The notes: a model not told the origin generated them from the sequence alone. A stretch of DNA of 26,502 nt from VMFW01 sp038058095 (GCA_038058095.1 JBBUBW010000014.1:1-26502); one strand, 5' to 3'; positions 6,741 through 13,641 are shown, counted from the first letter of the stretch. Translations and numbers: made by a program.

Positions 6741-8564
6741 ATGGCTAAAAAAGAACGGGTTTCTGAACTAGACCCTCCCAACTTTTCCTCGCCCTCCCGA
6801 ATTTCAAAAGAAATTAAAGAGGGTAAAGGAAAACTTGATAGGGCAAGTGCAATAAGGCATTCGCTCGCTCACCTTTTGGCGGCGGCGGTTTTGAAGAAGT
6901 TTCCGAAAGCGAAGCTCGGGATTGGGCCCGTAATTGAAAACGGGTTTTATTATGATTTTCTTTTGCCGCGCAGTTTAACGCCGGATGATTTGAAAGAATT
7001 TGAAAAATCGATACGGGAGATGATTAGAACCAATCTCCCTTTTTCTGGAAAGAAAGTAACACCGGCGGAAGCGAAAAAGATTTTTAAGGAACAACAATTC
7101 AAACTGGATTTAATAAAAGAGTTCACAAAAGAAAAGAAGGGACTTACGACTTATAAAACTGGGGAGATTTTTTTAGACCTTTGCCGAGGAGGGCATGTGA
7201 AGAATACAAAAGAAATTAATCCTGACGGTTTTAAACTTGACCGAATAGCGGGTGCGTATTGGCGCGGAGACGAAAAAAATCCGCAACTCCAAAGAATTTA
7301 CGGATTAGCGTTTGAGACAAAGAAAGAATTGGAGGAATATGTGGCTTTAATCGAAGAAGCTAAGAAAAGAGACCACCGGAGGCTAGGACAAGAATTGGAG
7401 CTTTTTATGTTTCACGAGACTTCGCTGGGCGCACCATATTGGTTGCCTAAGGGTATGATTATTATTAATGAGCTTATAAATTTCTGGAGAGAGGAGCATA
7501 GAAATCGGGGATATCAAGAAATTTCATCGCCTTTAATTAATAAGAAAGAACTTTGGGAAACTTCGGGACACTGGGATCATTACAAAGACGATATGTTTAT
7601 CGCCAATATGGGAGAGGGCGAGATTTATGGCATTAAGCCGATGAACTGCCCGAATGCGATGATTGTTTTCGGGAGTAAGTCTAGGAGCTACCGAGATTTG
7701 CCACTGCGATTATCGGATACCGATATATTGCACCGTTACGAGCGTTCGGGGGTTTTAAACGGCTTGCTTCGCGCGCGATCATTTAGGCAGGACGATTCCC
7801 ATAATTACGTAACGGAAGATCAAATAGGAGCAGAGTATGGAGAAATTTTTAACATTGCCGATAAGTTCTACGGAATTTTCGGACTAGAATTCAGATATCG
7901 ACTCGGGACGAGACCGGAGGGGTTTTTAGGAAAGAGGGCGACGTGGGATAAAGCCGAGAAAACCTTGAAAGCAATTTTGGATAAAAGAGTGGGCAAGGGC
8001 GGATATGAGATTGCGGAAGGCGATGGCGCTTTTTATGGCCCAAAGGTGGATATTGTAATGAAGGACGCCTTAAAGCGAGACTGGCAGATGGGAACGATTC
8101 AGCTTGATTTCCAGCAACCGGCGAGATTTGGTTTAAGCTATATTGATGAAAATGGAAAGAAGCAAACTCCGATCGCAGTTCATAGGGTGATTTACGGAAG
8201 TATTGAAAGATTTCTGGCTATATTAATTGAAAACTTTGCCGGCGCGTTTCCGTTGTGGCTCTCCCCTGTTCAGGTGATGATTTTGCCGGTAAGCGAGAAG
8301 TTTACCGACTACGGCAAAAAAGTTTTTGATGAATTAAACAAAGCCGGAATTAGAGTGGAAATTTCAGACGCGAACGAAACTTTAGGGAAAAGAATTCGCG
8401 AAGCGGAAATGCAAAAAATTCCTTATGTTTTGGTGGTGGGAGAAAAAGAGGAAACCGCTAAAACGGTGAACGTGCGAAAGCGAGGACGGAAAGATAATGC
8501 GGAGGTTAAAACTTCGGAACTAATTTCTAAAATTGAAGAAGAGATTGAGAGTAAGGCGCTTTAG
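6741..8564 (+). CDS. thrS: Threonyl-tRNA synthetase lacking the TGS domain
   Basis: A class II synthetase that charges tRNA-Thr. The editing domain starts early, with HSLAH (His40, His44) and CRGGH (Cys148, His152), the residues used to clear mischarged serine. The catalytic core has the zinc cysteine in MNCPNA (Cys303), motif 2 around RARSFRQDDSH, and motif 3 near AVHRVIYGSIERFLAILIE. The C-terminal anticodon-binding domain runs from about residue 510 (QVMILPVSEKF) to the end. At 607 residues it is shorter than the roughly 640 of E. coli ThrRS. The N-terminal TGS domain is replaced by a 36-residue basic, disordered stretch. It is a monocistronic gene with a terminator at 8611-8652. Confidence 0.96.
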   Translation: MAKKERVSELDPPNFSSPSRISKEIKEGKGKLDRASAIRHSLAHLLAAAVLKKFPKAKLGIGPVIENGFYYDFLLPRSLTPDDLKEFEKSIREMIRTNLPFSGKKVTPAEAKKIFKEQQFKLDLIKEFTKEKKGLTTYKTGEIFLDLCRGGHVKNTKEINPDGFKLDRIAGAYWRGDEKNPQLQRIYGLAFETKKELEEYVALIEEAKKRDHRRLGQELELFMFHETSLGAPYWLPKGMIIINELINFWREEHRNRGYQEISSPLINKKELWETSGHWDHYKDDMFIANMGEGEIYGIKPMNCPNAMIVFGSKSRSYRDLPLRLSDTDILHRYERSGVLNGLLRARSFRQDDSHNYVTEDQIGAEYGEIFNIADKFYGIFGLEFRYRLGTRPEGFLGKRATWDKAEKTLKAILDKRVGKGGYEIAEGDGAFYGPKVDIVMKDALKRDWQMGTIQLDFQQPARFGLSYIDENGKKQTPIAVHRVIYGSIERFLAILIENFAGAFPLWLSPVQVMILPVSEKFTDYGKKVFDELNKAGIRVEISDANETLGKRIREAEMQKIPYVLVVGEKEETAKTVNVRKRGRKDNAEVKTSELISKIEEEIESKAL

Positions 8565-8606
8565 CTACGGAATACGAATGTTTTACGGATATACGAATAA
8601 CTAAAA
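8565..8606 (+). repeat. TACGAATATACGAA-type dispersed repeat, copy 3
   Basis: This stretch begins immediately after the thrS stop. It aligns without gaps to 23929-23970 at about 33 of 42 positions, sharing CTAC at the start and ATATACGAATAA in the core. The third copy is at 13642-13683. Confidence 0.5.
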
Positions 8607-8610
8607 AGTG

Positions 8611-8652
8611 AAAACCCCGCACATCGCTTTGTCAACGAAGATGCGGGGTTTT
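8611..8652. terminator. Bidirectional terminator between thrS and the 8678-9049 gene
   Basis: AAAACCCCGCA (8611-8621) pairs perfectly with TGCGGGGTTTT (8642-8652), giving a GC-rich stem with A/T tails on both strands. The two flanking genes converge on it. Confidence 0.75.
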
Positions 8653-8677
8653 GTGGAATGCCGGGAAGGAGCGTGGC

Positions 8678-9049
8678 TTACTTGACCCTTGAGAGAACCA
8701 TTCCCGGAGGGAATGCGGTCATGTTTCTTGGCGACCGCCGAACGCGAATGGCGTGCCCCCGACGACTTATTGTCTCAAGGACAGGCCGCCCGTATCGCAT
8801 GTCCCCGGTTGGCCGACAGAACCGCCAACGGTACCCGCCATACTTGATATCTCCACGGTTGGAACGAAACGCCATCCTCCAGCTGGGAGTCAGCGGAACG
8901 TTCGTTCCCGAGGACACTGTTGACCAACTCAAGGTCGGGACCGAGGTGCGAGACATGAAGTTACCAACCCATCTCTGGATGAAAAACGCAGAGATGGCGG
9001 CCATGATCACGCTAATCACGGCAATAGGAATGTCTGTACTATGAAACAT
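8678..9049 (-). CDS. Small membrane-anchored protein, unknown function
   Basis: I do not recognise this 123-residue protein. An N-terminal hydrophobic helix at about residues 7-24 (IPIAVISVIMAAISAFFI) is followed by a strongly basic tail rich in Arg, with GDIKYGGYRWRF and GDMRYGRP as loose internal repeats. The strand is chosen because the ATG at 9049 has a perfect Shine-Dalgarno (AAGGAGGG, 7-8 nt upstream) and a good promoter (9123-9151). The gene also ends just before a terminator. An ORF of similar length on the opposite strand (8658-9044) has none of these. GC content and codon choice are higher than in the neighbours and similar to the 185-897 pair. Confidence 0.6.
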   Translation of the reverse strand: MFHSTDIPIAVISVIMAAISAFFIQRWVGNFMSRTSVPTLSWSTVSSGTNVPLTPSWRMAFRSNRGDIKYGGYRWRFCRPTGDMRYGRPVLETISRRGHAIRVRRSPRNMTAFPPGMVLSRVK

Positions 9050-9063
9050 GTGGCACCCTCCTT

Positions 9064-9078
9064 CCAGCTATTAGCTGG
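9064..9078 (-). promoter_or_regulatory. Hairpin abutting the Shine-Dalgarno of the 8678-9049 gene
   Basis: On the minus strand CCAGCT-AAT-AGCTGG forms a 6-bp, 3-nt-loop hairpin that ends directly at the AAGGAGGG ribosome site. It lies in a leader of about 67 nt and could affect translation or mRNA stability. Confidence 0.4.
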
Positions 9079-9108
9079 CTTTGTTGTGAAACTGCCAATA
9101 AACCCTTA

Positions 9109-9137
9109 TTGACTCTGCTGGAATGTTAGCATATTAT
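9109..9137 (+). promoter_or_regulatory. miaA promoter
   Basis: TTGACT (9109-9114) and TATTAT (9132-9137) are separated by exactly 17 bp. Transcription should begin about 7 nt after the -10 box, at or next to the ATG at 9145, so the mRNA is probably leaderless. It overlaps the opposing promoter at 9123-9151. Confidence 0.65.
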
Positions 9138-9151
9138 TATGTATATGTCAA
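9123..9151 (-). promoter_or_regulatory. Promoter of the 8678-9049 gene
   Basis: On the minus strand a perfect TTGACA (9146-9151) is followed after 17 bp by TAACAT (9123-9128), preceded by TGC (extended -10). Its -35 box lies inside the first codons of miaA, so the two promoters face away from each other with interleaved boxes. Confidence 0.6.
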
Positions 9152-10086
9152 GAGATAAAAAGCGAACGAAAGTTATTATTGTTTTAGGGCCTACGGCGAC
9201 CGGTAAGTCTGATTTGGCGGTTGTTTTGGCAAAGAAATTCAATGGCGATGTGATTTCGGCGGATTCGAGACAGGTTTATCGCGGAGTGGATTTGGGGTCG
9301 GATAAAATTACGGAAGGAGAGATGCGGGAAATTCGGCATTATTTAATTGATGTGGCGAGCCCGAAAAAAAAGTTTTCGGTGGCACAATATAAAAAGCTAG
9401 CCGAGAAAACAATAAAGGATATTTGGAGGCGGGGGAAAATCCCGATAATTTGCGGAGGGACGGGGCTTTATATTGATACTTTGATTTATGACCGAAAACT
9501 GCCGGAGGTGAAGCCGAATTTAAAACTAAGACGAAATTTAGAGAAGAAGACGGCCGAAGAACTTTTTGAAGAATTAAAAAAACTTGACCCAAAGCGCGCA
9601 GGAAATATTGATAGGTTTAATAAAAGAAGATTGGTGCGGGCGCTTGAGATTGTAATGGGTACTGGTACACCAGTACCCCCACTAATTTTCACGAATATTC
9701 TATCACGAAAAAACACGAAATATGACGTTTTAAAGATTGGAATAACGGTGCCGGCGGAGGAATTAAAGATAAGAATAAAAAAGAGAACTTTGAAAAGATT
9801 ACGCGGAGGAGTGATTGGCGAAATGGAGAACTTAAGAAAGACGGGGGTGAGTGATAAAAAATTAGATGAAGTGAGTTTGTATTACCGGTGGGTACGACCC
9901 TATTTGCGCGGGGAGATAAATCAGGAAAAAACTTTGGAATTAATTTCGACTAAAATTTGGCAATACGCCAAGCGACAGATGACGTGGTTTAAACGAGATA
10001 AAAATATTTTGTGGATTAAAAATCCGCGGGAGGCGGAAAAGTTAGTGACAAAATTCCTAAAAGCTAGGGAAACAACTACTTCGTGA
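9145..10086 (+). CDS. miaA: tRNA dimethylallyltransferase
   Basis: It transfers a dimethylallyl group to N6 of A37 in tRNAs reading codons that start with U. The P-loop GPTATGKS is at residues 15-22. ISADSRQVYRG, CGGTGLYID and RRLVRALE are the typical MiaA motifs, and the C-terminal QYAKRQMTWFKRD is the usual tRNA-binding end. It is 313 residues long, near the family norm. An ATG six bases upstream (9139) is in frame, but it sits directly behind the -10 box and is unlikely to be transcribed. The 3' end overlaps the convergent gatB by 11 bp. A palindrome at 9658-9679 encodes GTGTPVPP in a variable loop. Confidence 0.95.
   Translation: MSRDKKRTKVIIVLGPTATGKSDLAVVLAKKFNGDVISADSRQVYRGVDLGSDKITEGEMREIRHYLIDVASPKKKFSVAQYKKLAEKTIKDIWRRGKIPIICGGTGLYIDTLIYDRKLPEVKPNLKLRRNLEKKTAEELFEELKKLDPKRAGNIDRFNKRRLVRALEIVMGTGTPVPPLIFTNILSRKNTKYDVLKIGITVPAEELKIRIKKRTLKRLRGGVIGEMENLRKTGVSDKKLDEVSLYYRWVRPYLRGEINQEKTLELISTKIWQYAKRQMTWFKRDKNILWIKNPREAEKLVTKFLKARETTTS
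9658..9679 (+). repeat. Perfect palindrome within miaA
   Basis: GGGTACTGG and CCAGTACCC (loop TACA) form a 9-bp hairpin inside the coding sequence, in the variable stretch after RALE. A sequence reading ACTAATTTTCACGAATAT, reminiscent of the dispersed repeats at 13642 and 23929, follows directly. Confidence 0.4.
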
Positions 10087-11509
10087 GGTTTTTCTCGAAA
10101 AGGACCTTGAGGGTATCGGGGCTTCCCCTCCCCTTTAGTTTCTTCATAGCTTGACCAATCATAAACTGAACACTGGCGGTTTTGCCTTTTTTGTAATCGG
10201 CAACAGCGGCGGGATTTTCGGCGATAATTTCGGCTACTACTTTTTCGAGTTCGGATTGATCGGAGACAACGTGCAGGCCTTCGGCGTTTAAAATATCTTC
10301 CGGATCTTCGCCTGATTCAAACATTTTCTTCAAAATATCCTTGGCGCCGCGACTTAGGATTTTGCCTTGATCAATCAGGAAAACAAGATGGGCTAGAGAT
10401 TCGGGTTTGATTTTAAGGTCGTCGAAACTCACTTCGTTTTCTCTCATTAAACCCACTAAATCAGAAGAGAGATAATTTAAAAGAGTCTGGGGTTTGGCAT
10501 CTTTATTGAAAGTTTTAAGTTCGGAGATGGAGTTTTCAAAAAACTCGGCTAGGTGTTGATCGATAATTAAAGATTCTAACTTGGCGCCTTCGAGCGCGTA
10601 CTCTTGTCTGAACCTTGCCCGTTTGGCGGCGGGGAGTTCGGGAATGGAATCCTTTAGTTCCTCAAGTCCTAGAGAGGCGGTTTCAAATGCCGGAAGGTCT
10701 GGCTCGGGGAAATAGCGGTAGTCGTGAGCTTCTTCTTTGGAGCGTTGGCTAACGGTTTCATATTTCCCATCGTCCCAGCCGCGAGTTTCTTGATGTACTT
10801 TTCCGGTTTTCATAACTTCGGCTTGGCGTTTGATTTCGTACGCAATACACCCGGCAACCGCGCCAAAAGAGTTGAGGTTTTTAATCTCCACTTTAGTCCC
10901 CTGCTTCCAAACACCTTTAACCCATTTACCCAAACTGATATTTACTTCCACGCGCATCTGCCCTTTTTCCATATCAGCGCTTGAAACATCTAAATACCGC
11001 AAGATAAGTTGAAGTTCTCTGGCAAAATTGACGGCTTCTTCGGCGGATTTAATGTCGGGCTCGGTGACGAGTTCCATAAGAGGAACACCGGCGCGATTGA
11101 AATCAACGAGAGTCATGTTGGTTTTGGGATCATGCAAAAGCCGGCCGGTGTCTTCCTCTAAGTGGACTCTGGTTAGGGTGACGCCATTTAACGAACCGCC
11201 TAGAACTAACGGCTGATCATATTGTGAAATTTGATAACCTTTCGGAAGATCGGGGTAGAAATAATTTTTGCGGTCGAATTTTGTTTGAGGATTAATTTCT
11301 CCGCCTAAAGCCATGCCAACCCGAATGACGGATTTTACGGCTTCTTTATTGATAGTCGGAAGCGTGCCGGGATGACCGAGGCAGACGGGACAGACGTTTA
11401 CGTTAGGGTGATTCTCTTCCGGATTATTCGGAGAGTCGCAGAACATTTTGGTCTTGGTCTTGAGTTCTGCGTGGATTTCAAGACCGATAGTGGGAATGTA
11501 GTTGGGCAT
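10076..11509 (-). CDS. gatB: Asp-tRNA(Asn)/Glu-tRNA(Gln) amidotransferase subunit B
   Basis: The kinase and tRNA-binding subunit of GatCAB, which converts misacylated Glu-tRNA-Gln or Asp-tRNA-Asn to the correct aminoacyl-tRNA. The sequence is highly typical: IGLEIHAELKTKTKMFC, CPVCLGHPGTLP, NYFYPDLPKGYQISQY, VDFNRAGVPLMELVTEPD, HDYRYFPEPDLP and a C-terminal YqeY-like helical domain ending GRGSPDTLKVLFEKNL. It has 477 residues, the normal length. GatA and GatC are not in the window. It lies after tmk on the same strand, preceded by the double hairpin at 11532-11561, and its 3' end overlaps convergent miaA. No Shine-Dalgarno is seen. Confidence 0.97.
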   Translation of the reverse strand: MPNYIPTIGLEIHAELKTKTKMFCDSPNNPEENHPNVNVCPVCLGHPGTLPTINKEAVKSVIRVGMALGGEINPQTKFDRKNYFYPDLPKGYQISQYDQPLVLGGSLNGVTLTRVHLEEDTGRLLHDPKTNMTLVDFNRAGVPLMELVTEPDIKSAEEAVNFARELQLILRYLDVSSADMEKGQMRVEVNISLGKWVKGVWKQGTKVEIKNLNSFGAVAGCIAYEIKRQAEVMKTGKVHQETRGWDDGKYETVSQRSKEEAHDYRYFPEPDLPAFETASLGLEELKDSIPELPAAKRARFRQEYALEGAKLESLIIDQHLAEFFENSISELKTFNKDAKPQTLLNYLSSDLVGLMRENEVSFDDLKIKPESLAHLVFLIDQGKILSRGAKDILKKMFESGEDPEDILNAEGLHVVSDQSELEKVVAEIIAENPAAVADYKKGKTASVQFMIGQAMKKLKGRGSPDTLKVLFEKNLTK

Positions 11510-11531
11510 GTTTTTTTGTAAGTTAGAAGTT

Positions 11532-11561
11532 TCCTCCAGAGGAGGATCCGCCTATGGCGGA
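11532..11561 (-). repeat. Tandem double-hairpin element (copy 1)
   Basis: Two abutting 15-nt palindromes, TCCTCCAGAGGAGGA (11532-11546) and TCCGCCTATGGCGGA (11547-11561), each have 6-bp arms and a 3-nt loop. The architecture is identical to 12809-12838. It lies between tmk and gatB. Confidence 0.7.
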
Positions 11562-11586
11562 AAAAATCAAAATGTAAAATTCAAAC

Positions 11587-12285
11587 TTATTTTATTACTT
11601 TATCAACTAAACTCAAAATCTCCTGATGAATTTCACTGGGGGGTATAATATTTCCCGCTCGCATACATTCAATATTTTTAAACCAGCCGGGGAATAATCC
11701 ACAAAGTTCTTGGTAAATTTTTTCGGTGTTCGCGAGGTGGGTGAAATCGGATTCAAGCATGTCTCTTTTGGCACCATTTTGGATGTATTTTCTGGTAGTT
11801 TTAGTATCAATAAGTTTTTGCGAAATATCGGGGGTGATGTGAAGGATCAAGTTGAGATCGGGTTTTGGAATGCCTAGGATGTTGAATTCTAAGTCGTTAA
11901 CCCAGTTGTAATACTTTTTCCTTTCAGCCGCGTCGCGTAAGTTTGAACCTTGATGGGCCATATTAGAAGCAACATAGCGGTTGGAAATTACTATCTGGCC
12001 CTTGGCTAAGGATGATAAAATATCTTTTTTTGCATCAAAGCGATCAAGGGCAAAGAAAAGAGAAGCTTGATGAGGTCCAATTTCCTGAAAAGAGCCGAAG
12101 CGTCCGTTTAGATATTCGCGGACAAAATAAGAAGAAGGTTTCTCGTATTGGGGAAAATCAAAGGTCGCAACTTTTGTATCTTTAGCTTCAAAATACTCTT
12201 TTAGTTTTTTGAGTTGAGTTGCTTTCCCAGAGCCATCAATACCTTCAATAACGATGAATGTGCCAGAGTAATTATTTGAGGTCAT
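11587..12285 (-). CDS. tmk: Thymidylate kinase
   Basis: It phosphorylates dTMP to dTDP for DNA synthesis. The P-loop EGIDGSGKATQ is at residues 14-24. LDRFDAKKDI stands for the DR(x) motif, and ISNRYVASNMAHQGS for the usual DRYVDSSLAYQG-type substrate loop, with Ser-Asn in place of the common Cys/Ser-Asp. It has 232 residues, slightly longer than the common 205-215. The family is clear but divergent. The rplK terminator ends only 8 nt before this start codon, so transcription must either read through it or start within it. gatB follows downstream. Confidence 0.88.
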   Translation of the reverse strand: MTSNNYSGTFIVIEGIDGSGKATQLKKLKEYFEAKDTKVATFDFPQYEKPSSYFVREYLNGRFGSFQEIGPHQASLFFALDRFDAKKDILSSLAKGQIVISNRYVASNMAHQGSNLRDAAERKKYYNWVNDLEFNILGIPKPDLNLILHITPDISQKLIDTKTTRKYIQNGAKRDMLESDFTHLANTEKIYQELCGLFPGWFKNIECMRAGNIIPPSEIHQEILSLVDKVIK

Positions 12286-12293
12286 ATTAAAAC

Positions 12294-12334
12294 AAAAAGT
12301 CCTTCTGATTAAGGTTAATGCAGAAGGACTTTTT
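12294..12334 (-). terminator. Terminator after rplK
   Basis: AAAAAGTCCTTCTG (12294-12307) and CAGAAGGACTTTTT (12321-12334) form a perfect 14-bp stem with a T run on the minus strand. It lies between the rplK stop and the tmk start and is symmetrical enough to work on either strand. Confidence 0.8.
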
Positions 12335-12349
12335 GGTCAAAGATAGATT

Positions 12350-12775
12350 TTAATTGGTAACATCGATACCCATCGAGCGGGCTGTGCCTTCAATAATCTT
12401 CGAGGCGGCTTCTAGATCGTTGGCGTTTAAATCTTTCATCTTCTTTTCGGCGATTTCACGGATTTGAGCTTTGGTTACTTTGCCAGCTTTAACTTTGGGA
12501 GCGGCACCGGAGCCTTTTTCGATACCGGCGGCTTTGCGGAGCATATCGGAGGCGGGAGGAGTTTTTAAGATAAAAGAAAAACTACGGTCTTCAAAAATAG
12601 TAATTTCAGCCGGCACAATGTCGCCCGTCATATCTTTAGTGGCATCATTAAACTGCTTACAAAATTCTTGAAGATTAATCCCGTGAGGTCCCAAGGCGGT
12701 GCCGACTGGAGGAGCAGGATTGGCTTTGCCTGCGTTAAGCTGAAGTTTGAGGGTAGTTTTTATTTTCTTAGCCAT
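12350..12775 (-). CDS. rplK: 50S ribosomal protein L11
   Basis: The 141-residue L11 protein of the GTPase-associated centre, which binds 23S rRNA and helps factor-dependent steps. The N-terminal domain has the invariant KLQLNAGKANPAPPVGTALG, and the C-terminal domain has MTGDIVPAEITIFEDRSFSF, TPPASDMLRKAAG and the closing IIEGTARSMGI. Length is normal. The usual neighbour rplA (L1) does not follow; a terminator does. A TATAAA box lies 8 nt upstream of the ATG, again suggesting a near-leaderless transcript, with the double hairpin at 12809-12838 just beyond. Confidence 0.97.
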   Translation of the reverse strand: MAKKIKTTLKLQLNAGKANPAPPVGTALGPHGINLQEFCKQFNDATKDMTGDIVPAEITIFEDRSFSFILKTPPASDMLRKAAGIEKGSGAAPKVKAGKVTKAQIREIAEKKMKDLNANDLEAASKIIEGTARSMGIDVTN

Positions 12776-12808
12776 AGTTTAAATTTATATAATTGAACTT
12801 TTGGTTTT

Positions 12809-12838
12809 TCCGCCGGAGGCGGATCCGCCTTAGGCGGA
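12809..12838 (-). repeat. Tandem double-hairpin element (copy 2)
   Basis: TCCGCCGGAGGCGGA (12809-12823) abuts TCCGCCTTAGGCGGA (12824-12838). Each is a 15-nt hairpin with 6-bp arms. It lies upstream of rplK, just outside the likely promoter. Confidence 0.7.
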
Positions 12839-12876
12839 AATTTTTTGGCCATGTTATTTATATTAATATATGAATT

Positions 12877-12986
12877 TTTACCCAGCTCTACTTTTTAGAA
12901 AACAGGTTTTGACTGAAGGTTGTTTTATTTGATTTAGCTATTTTTTTGTTTAAATAAAGATATCATAAAAAGTAGGGCTGGGTAAA
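12877..12986. mobile_element. 110-bp element with 20-bp inverted repeats between ssb and rplK
   Basis: TTTACCCAGCTCTACTTTTT (12877-12896) is the inverted repeat of 12967-12986 with a single mismatch, which is a G-U pair in plus-strand RNA. The AT-rich 70-nt interior contains no gene. No target duplication is visible, so it is either an old miniature element or a long-range RNA stem. The rest of the 12776-13041 gap holds only the repeats listed here and a 9-bp stem at 12998-13032. Confidence 0.55.
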
Positions 12987-12997
12987 GGTTTTCTTGA

Positions 12998-13032
12998 CGA
13001 ATTTCGTTCTCTCTTATTAGCTCCGAAATTCG
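12998..13032 (-). repeat. Stem-loop just after ssb
   Basis: CGAATTTCG (12998-13006) and CGAAATTCG (13024-13032) pair over 9 bp about 10 nt beyond the ssb stop. No T run follows on the minus strand, so it may be a 3' stabilising stem rather than a terminator. Confidence 0.4.
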
Positions 13033-13041
13033 GAAAGCCCT

Positions 13042-13527
13042 TTAAAAAGGTAAATCTTCGGGTTTAATGTCTTCTTTTTCAGTATCAATATCGATTACTG
13101 GAATTTCTTCCTGAAGAGGGCTATCGATTGAAGGTTGATTCTCTTCTTGAGGATTACGCCCTGCTGAGTAAGCTTGGGGTTTCTGTCCCCCACCGCCGCT
13201 ACCGCGCGGACCGAACTGAAGGCGCTCACAAACAATTTCGGTGGTTTTTCTAGCTTGTCCTTGTTTATCGTTCCAAGAACGAGTTTGAAGCCGTCCTTCC
13301 ACTAAAACCAGACTGCCCTTGGTTAAAAATTGATTAGCGATTTCAGCTTGTTTACCCCAAACGACAATGTTATGAAATTCCACGCTTTCTTGCTTAGCAC
13401 CGGCGCGATCAGTCCAATTACGATTCGTGGCAAGACTAAAACTTGTGACCGATTGGCCGCTAGGAGTGGTTCTAAGTTGAGGGTCAGCAGTTAGCCGACC
13501 GGCAATAAAGACTTTGTTTAGATTCAT
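13042..13527 (-). CDS. ssb: Single-stranded DNA-binding protein
   Basis: A 161-residue SSB: an OB fold over about residues 1-105 (MNLNKVFIAGRLTADPQLR, SFSLATNR, VEFHNIVVWGKQAE, LVLVEGRLQTRSW), a Gly/Gln/Pro-rich linker and an acidic protein-interaction tip ending DIKPEDLPF. It coats single-stranded DNA in replication and repair. It follows rpsF as in the classical rpsF-ssb arrangement. The start codon lies directly against a 100-bp inverted-repeat insertion (13528-13627) that duplicated the six bases ATGAAT. The probable ancestral start is the ATG at 13631-13633. The present start is preceded by TAACGGG, that is, the stop codon of an upstream ORF and a short GGG. Confidence 0.96.
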   Translation of the reverse strand: MNLNKVFIAGRLTADPQLRTTPSGQSVTSFSLATNRNWTDRAGAKQESVEFHNIVVWGKQAEIANQFLTKGSLVLVEGRLQTRSWNDKQGQARKTTEIVCERLQFGPRGSGGGGQKPQAYSAGRNPQEENQPSIDSPLQEEIPVIDIDTEKEDIKPEDLPF

Positions 13528-13627
13528 CCCGTTAGAAAATTAAAACCGATGCCGACCGACAAATCGACATTTCTAGTTTTGAATGCAAATACTTTAAAGA
13601 ATTCATTTTAATTAATTTTCTAACGGG
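13528..13627 (-). mobile_element. 100-bp MITE-like element with target duplication at the ssb start
   Basis: Perfect 16-bp terminal inverted repeats, CCCGTTAGAAAATTAA (13528-13543) and its complement (13612-13627), enclose 68 bp without a transposase. ATTCAT flanks both sides (13522-13527 and 13628-13633), a perfect 6-bp target-site duplication. On the gene strand this is ATGAAT, the first two ssb codons. The arm core CCCGTTAGA is shared with the elements at 5051-5100 and 25874-25940. Confidence 0.8.
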
Positions 13628-13633
13628 ATTCAT
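13532..13633 (-). CDS. Upstream ORF created by the insertion before ssb
   Basis: Reading from the duplicated ATG at 13633, a 33-codon ORF (MNPVRKLIK...SVLIF) runs through the whole element and stops at TAA (13532-13534). That is 4 nt before the ssb ATG and in a different frame. If the ancestral ribosome site (AGAGAAA) is still used, ribosomes would translate this peptide and then reinitiate on ssb. The peptide itself is probably meaningless. Confidence 0.4.
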   Translation of the reverse strand: MNPVRKLIKMNSLKYLHSKLEMSICRSASVLIF

Positions 13634-13641
13634 GAATTTCT

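Noticed and set aside
8658..9044. A 128-codon plus-strand ORF fully overlapping the minus-strand gene at 8678-9049
   Set aside because: It has no ribosome site and begins just after a terminator. The minus-strand ORF has a perfect Shine-Dalgarno, a promoter and a hydrophobic N-terminus. The overlap is likely a by-product of the GC-rich composition.
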